Source: Bacteroidota bacterium (GTDB lineage: Bacteria > Bacteroidota > Bacteroidia > Chitinophagales > Chitinophagaceae). Taken from it: a stretch of 64,000 nucleotides of DNA. The DNA lies in NCBI GenBank assembly GCA_016868585.1, contig VGGR01000007.1, positions 1-64,000 on the forward strand, written 5' to 3'. A program made the position numbers and the translations under genes. This document shows, one piece after another, positions 60,227-64,000 of this stretch (positions are counted from its first letter, which is position 1; each line of letters opens with the position of its first letter). The notes beneath the pieces were generated by a model. It did no database searches. It saw nothing but the letters and a program-made list of their open reading frames with translations, and was not told the origin of the DNA.

Positions 60227-61560
60227 GGAACAATGCTGCGATATCAAAGGGAATTGACTGGAGCTTGGTTTGGATCTATTTTGTTTTAATGGTAATAGGA
60301 TTGTCTGCCATCTTTGCGGCTACTTACCAGGAAGGTGATCCCGTTTTGCAAAGTTTTATTGCTTTTAAAACCGACTATAGTAAGCAGTTTTATTTCTGGG
60401 GTATGGCCTTGATGGTTGGTTTTATTATTCTATTGACCGATAGTAAATTTTTCCCTACCACGGCCAATTTCTGGTATGCAGTAGGGATTATATTATTGCT
60501 CCTGGTATTTCCCTTCCACTCCAGAATTAAAGGAACAGAATCGATCATTCGAATAGGGGCATTTAATTTTCAGCCAGCTGAGTTTTGTAAAATAGTTGTA
60601 GCCTTGGCACTGGCAAAATATTTTTCACGTCCTGAAACAGATTTCAATCGTGCGGGCAGTCAGTTTACTGCAGCGTTACTTGTGTTGATTCCGGCTGGCT
60701 TAGCTATACTACAACGCGAAACGGGATTGGCATTGGTCTATTTCTCCTTTTTCCTTATGATGTATCGAGAAGGATTGCCATCCATCATCCCCACCATTGG
60801 CTTTTCTTTTGCTATATTAATTATTGCCAGCATTCTTATTCCTCCCAATATATTGGCCGTACTGCTATCGGTCATTGCCATACTGTTGATTTATTTTTCC
60901 CGAAGACAGATTCGGAGACGTCGCCAGATTTTAACCTCGGTACTGTTTATCTGGGCCATTGCAGTTGGTATACAGCGATTTGCAGTGCCTTTTATTTTTG
61001 AAAAAGTTTTACAAAAGCATCAGGTAGAACGTATCTACAATCTGTTTGGGAAAGACAATCCTTACGATCCCCAACAACGTGTGTTGTCGGAGGATGCTTC
61101 CAAAAAAAAGAAGGAAAGAGGTAGCAGTTATAATGTTCGTCAGTCCAAGATTGCCATTGGGAGTGGAGGATTTTTTGGAAAAGGGATCTTTAGTGCCACA
61201 CAAACACGTTATGATTTTGTACCTGAACAACGAACCGATTTTATTTTTTGTACCGTTGGTGAAGGATTTGGTTTTCTAGGCAGCATGCTGTTATTGGGTC
61301 TTTATCTAACGCTATTATTAAAAATGATCAATATCGCGGAGCGGCAACGCAGTACATATAGTCGTGTATATGCTTATGGTGTTTTATCTGTTTTCTTTTT
61401 TCACATCGTGGTTAATATGGCCATGACAATTGGATTGGCCCCTGTTATTGGAATACCCCTCCCTTTTATTAGTTATGGGGGCACTGCTCTGCTAACTTTT
61501 ACCGTGTTGCTTGCCATATTAATTCGTCTTGATGCAGATCGTCAGATGGTAATTCGCTAA
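60223..61560 (+). CDS. rodA: Rod shape-determining protein RodA (SEDS)
   Basis: SEDS topology; PLPFISYGGTALLT. Confidence 0.95.
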   Translation: MRNNAAISKGIDWSLVWIYFVLMVIGLSAIFAATYQEGDPVLQSFIAFKTDYSKQFYFWGMALMVGFIILLTDSKFFPTTANFWYAVGIILLLLVFPFHSRIKGTESIIRIGAFNFQPAEFCKIVVALALAKYFSRPETDFNRAGSQFTAALLVLIPAGLAILQRETGLALVYFSFFLMMYREGLPSIIPTIGFSFAILIIASILIPPNILAVLLSVIAILLIYFSRRQIRRRRQILTSVLFIWAIAVGIQRFAVPFIFEKVLQKHQVERIYNLFGKDNPYDPQQRVLSEDASKKKKERGSSYNVRQSKIAIGSGGFFGKGIFSATQTRYDFVPEQRTDFIFCTVGEGFGFLGSMLLLGLYLTLLLKMINIAERQRSTYSRVYAYGVLSVFFFHIVVNMAMTIGLAPVIGIPLPFISYGGTALLTFTVLLAILIRLDADRQMVIR

Positions 61561-61563
61561 TCC

Positions 61564-61571
61564 TACCTTTG
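61564..61571 (+). promoter_or_regulatory. -7 element TACCTTTG, 4 nt from MBL-fold ATG
   Basis: Exact TAnnTTTG. Confidence 0.5.
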
Positions 61572-61575
61572 CCGC

Positions 61576-62319
61576 ATGAAAGTTATTCCCCTGTCAGAAG
61601 GTTGGTTTATTGTTGACAAGACCAAACAATTTGTTCCCTTTCATTCAACGCAGGATCAATTACAGGATTTTCCGGCCGGTAGTTTGTTAGTAGAGATCCA
61701 GCCTTTTGTAGTGTGTACTGCCAGGGAAGTTATTTTACTGGATACCGGGCCGGGTTATCGTGTAGAGGGAATGCTGCAGTTGCATGTTAATTTAGGCAAA
61801 GCGGGCATTGATCCACTTTCGGTTACGAAGGTTATACTTTCTCACTTACATAAGGATCACTGTGGCGGTATGATCGAGATAGAAGGGGATTTAATTAAAC
61901 CAGCTTTCCCCAATGCTACTTATTATGTGCAGGAAGCTGAATTGCAATATGCCGCACAGCATATGGGTTCCTCTTATCCTGCAACCCCCGTTGAATGGAT
62001 ATCCGCTTATAGCAATGTGGTTCGGTTACAGGGAGATCAACAAATAGATGATTTAATAACCTGTGCGCTATCTGGCGGACATGCCCGTTTCCACCAAAGT
62101 ATTTTGATCAGTGAGAACAATAATATAGTTTTTTACGGGGGCGATGAAGCTCCTCAGTTACAACAGATGCGTCATCGGTTTGTGGCTAAGTACGACTTTG
62201 ATGGCAGGCGTGCTATGGAGTTGAGACAGCAATGGTGGATGCAGGGCCAACAAGAAGGTTGGACCTTCCTCTTTTATCACGATGTAAAAAATCCTACTTT
62301 TTCTTTTCAGTTGCCTTAA
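61576..62319 (+). CDS. MBL-fold metallo-hydrolase
   Basis: ILSHLHKDHCGGMI (HxHxDH), LSGGHARFHQSI. Confidence 0.9.
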   Translation: MKVIPLSEGWFIVDKTKQFVPFHSTQDQLQDFPAGSLLVEIQPFVVCTAREVILLDTGPGYRVEGMLQLHVNLGKAGIDPLSVTKVILSHLHKDHCGGMIEIEGDLIKPAFPNATYYVQEAELQYAAQHMGSSYPATPVEWISAYSNVVRLQGDQQIDDLITCALSGGHARFHQSILISENNNIVFYGGDEAPQLQQMRHRFVAKYDFDGRRAMELRQQWWMQGQQEGWTFLFYHDVKNPTFSFQLP

Positions 62320-62732
62320 AATCTTCGCGCCGGTGGGGGTGGCCCCATTTTGCGAGGACCGCTCCTGCCACGCAGCCGTTCTTCCTGTACATCTCGCAGA
62401 ATGTTGATAAAATCCTCCTGCAAATCATAGATCTGTATAGCTCTATTTTCTCCAACGATTGGACTAAATTCTTTTCGATATTTTAGTTGCAATTCAATTA
62501 ACTGATGGCGGGCCAGCAATTTATCCTTCCGATTTTTTACCAAGGTTTCTCTCCATTCTTTTTGATAGCGTGCAAAAATGGGTCCGAATGCTTCTCGCTC
62601 CTCCTGGGTCATCCGCATTCTTTTTTGAATGAACAGATTCATTTTCTCAGGAATTCTATCACCAAGCGGTGGCTGGGCCTGAATGAGCCCTAGCGGAAGT
62701 AAACTGATTAGTGGAAGAAAAAAACATTTCAT
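62316..62732 (-). CDS. Periplasmic helical-hairpin protein (Spy/CnrX-like arrangement)
   Basis: Signal peptide; long amphipathic helices MTQEEREAFGPIFARYQKEW; third gene of ECF cassette. Confidence 0.6.
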   Translation of the reverse strand: MKCFFLPLISLLPLGLIQAQPPLGDRIPEKMNLFIQKRMRMTQEEREAFGPIFARYQKEWRETLVKNRKDKLLARHQLIELQLKYRKEFSPIVGENRAIQIYDLQEDFINILRDVQEERLRGRSGPRKMGPPPPARRF

Positions 62733-63208
62733 GGCATTTCAGTTATGGGAAGATCATTAAGCAATCGTTGAATTTCCTCCTGCCGAATATCCTGAACCAA
62801 TAAAGCTACATCTTTGTTTTCCATTTCCTCTGCAGTAGTTTTCTGTGAAAATGCAGGTGTATGGTCTATGTACACGGAGATATGTTCTGCTGGAACTCCG
62901 TTTATCTCTTGTTTAGCCCATTGGTTAATGGAGTCAACCCCTTCACCGGGTGTAAGGTCAGCAAAATAGTAAAAACTGAAAAAAAGAATACCAATTGTAA
63001 CAGCAGCTGCTACAAAAAATTTCAATTTATGGGGTTGTAATTGAAATAAAGTGGCTCTTTTTTCCGGCGTTGCTTTTGCGATCACAAGTAATTGCGCAGG
63101 TAGTTGTTCAAAATACCCATTGGGTACTTGAATGGTTGGTTGCTGCTGCAGGGGTAGTTCTGGTATTAGCCGCTTAAGTTCGTTCTGAATTTCCTCTTTG
63201 ATTTCCAT
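62729..63208 (-). CDS. Putative single-TM anti-sigma factor
   Basis: Cytosolic N-term, one TM (LKFFVAAAVTIGILFFSFYYFADL), directly downstream of an ECF sigma gene. Confidence 0.55.
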   Translation of the reverse strand: MEIKEEIQNELKRLIPELPLQQQPTIQVPNGYFEQLPAQLLVIAKATPEKRATLFQLQPHKLKFFVAAAVTIGILFFSFYYFADLTPGEGVDSINQWAKQEINGVPAEHISVYIDHTPAFSQKTTAEEMENKDVALLVQDIRQEEIQRLLNDLPITEMP

Positions 63209-63243
63209 GTGTCCTTGTTATGATAAGTTAGGTGGGTAGGGGT

Positions 63244-63792
63244 TTAATGATTCAAGATATATTGTTCAATTTTTTTAGCGGCGTGGTGATAGCTGGCTTT
63301 GAGTGCTCCTTCACTGGTTTCCAACAACTTACTCATTTGTTCGTAGGGCATTTCCTGATAGTATCGCAGTATAAAGACCAATCGTTGTCTTTCCGGCAAT
63401 TGCTGAATGGCCAACTCTAGTTTCCATTCCAGTTTTTGTGCATTAAAATGTGCATCCGCTTTTACGCTCTCTGCCCTTTCCTGGTCCTGCTCGCTCAGCG
63501 AAGTCAGCGATTTTCTTTTTTGTTGTTCCAGAAAGCTTAGGCATTCATTTGTTGCAATGCGGTAGATCCAAGTATACAACTGGCTGTCCTCTCTGAATTT
63601 TCCTAACCCGTTCCATATTCTTACAAATGTATTTTGAACCACATCGTTAGCATCTTCATGTGATACCACCATTCTTCTTGCCAACCAGTAAATTTTTTGC
63701 TGATATTTTTTTACCAATGCAGTAAAAGCTACATCTTTCGTGTTAGGATCACGAAACTCAAGTAAAAGTTGTTGGTCTGTGCAGGGTGTCAT
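63244..63792 (-). CDS. ECF-type RNA polymerase sigma factor
   Basis: DANDVVQNTFVRIWNGL (sigma2), LPERQRLVFILRYYQEMPYEQMSKLLETSEGALKA (sigma4). Confidence 0.93.
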   Translation of the reverse strand: MTPCTDQQLLLEFRDPNTKDVAFTALVKKYQQKIYWLARRMVVSHEDANDVVQNTFVRIWNGLGKFREDSQLYTWIYRIATNECLSFLEQQKRKSLTSLSEQDQERAESVKADAHFNAQKLEWKLELAIQQLPERQRLVFILRYYQEMPYEQMSKLLETSEGALKASYHHAAKKIEQYILNH

Positions 63793-63804
63793 GTACCGGT
63801 TTAC

Positions 63805-63837
63805 GGTTGAACCTTGAAGATACGCTGAGGTTTAACC
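63805..63837. promoter_or_regulatory. Paired GGTTNAACC motifs upstream of the ECF sigma gene
   Basis: GGTTGAACC (63805-63813) and GGTTTAACC (63829-63837), 24 bp between starts. Confidence 0.35.
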
Positions 63838-64000
63838 TTTGCGTTGTAAAGCACGCGCTGCTGCTGCTGCAATATCGGGAATATCCAGTTGGTATTTTTT
63901 TAACAACTGTGCCGGGGTGCCACTTTCGCCGAATGTATCCTTAGTGCCTACGTATTCAATGGGCACCGGACAATGTTTGGCTGCCACTTGCGCAATGGAG
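63832..64000 (-). CDS. Transketolase C-terminal part (truncated by window edge)
   Basis: Minus-strand translation SIAQVAAKHCPVPIEYVGTKDTFGESGTPAQLLKKYQLDIPDIAAAAARALQRKG*. Confidence 0.85.
   Translation of the reverse strand, partial: SIAQVAAKHCPVPIEYVGTKDTFGESGTPAQLLKKYQLDIPDIAAAAARALQRKG

Noticed and set aside
63853-63870. Short GCTGCTGCTGCTGC trinucleotide run in transketolase
   Set aside because: Encodes a four- to five-Ala stretch; too short to be a meaningful repeat.
1-64000. CRISPR arrays, transposases, prophage, toxin-antitoxin, restriction-modification or PUL/SusCD clusters
   Set aside because: None of the translated ORFs shows such signatures and no spaced direct repeats were seen; by-eye reading could miss very degenerate elements.

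Overview
A 64-kb, gene-dense chromosomal segment from a Bacteroidota genome, probably Chitinophagaceae-like. I infer this from protein character, TAnnTTTG-type promoters and the lack of obvious Shine-Dalgarno motifs; no database search was possible. The content is mostly housekeeping: two tRNAs, hflX, rimP-nusA-infB, a SurA-like PPIase, a long PurF-like protein, adk, a rhomboid pair, an RlmD-type methyltransferase, metF, lptB, add, GH3, fabG, paaZ plus an enoyl-CoA hydratase, cysS, an S46 peptidase plus dipeptide epimerase, a GH18 lipoprotein, obgE, recO, prfA, gcvH, serS, an AlkB-like monooxygenase, OPT and POT peptide transporters, purD, the mreBCD-mrdA-rodA cluster, an ECF-sigma cassette and a partial transketolase. 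I found no CRISPR array, prophage, transposon, BGC or defence island. The most interesting signals are regulatory: (1) seven CDSs have a TAnnTTTG-like -7 element ending exactly 4 nt before the start codon, which predicts leaderless mRNAs; (2) the rimP-nusA-infB leader is an exception, being long and carrying a perfect 24-bp palindrome plus T-run, a candidate attenuator; (3) divergent promoters interlock in 36-41 bp spacers; (4) an active rhomboid is paired with a catalytically dead one; (5) an ECF sigma / anti-sigma / periplasmic helical-hairpin cassette has paired GGTTNAACC sites upstream; (6) a 41-aa lipoprotein is missed by the ORF track.
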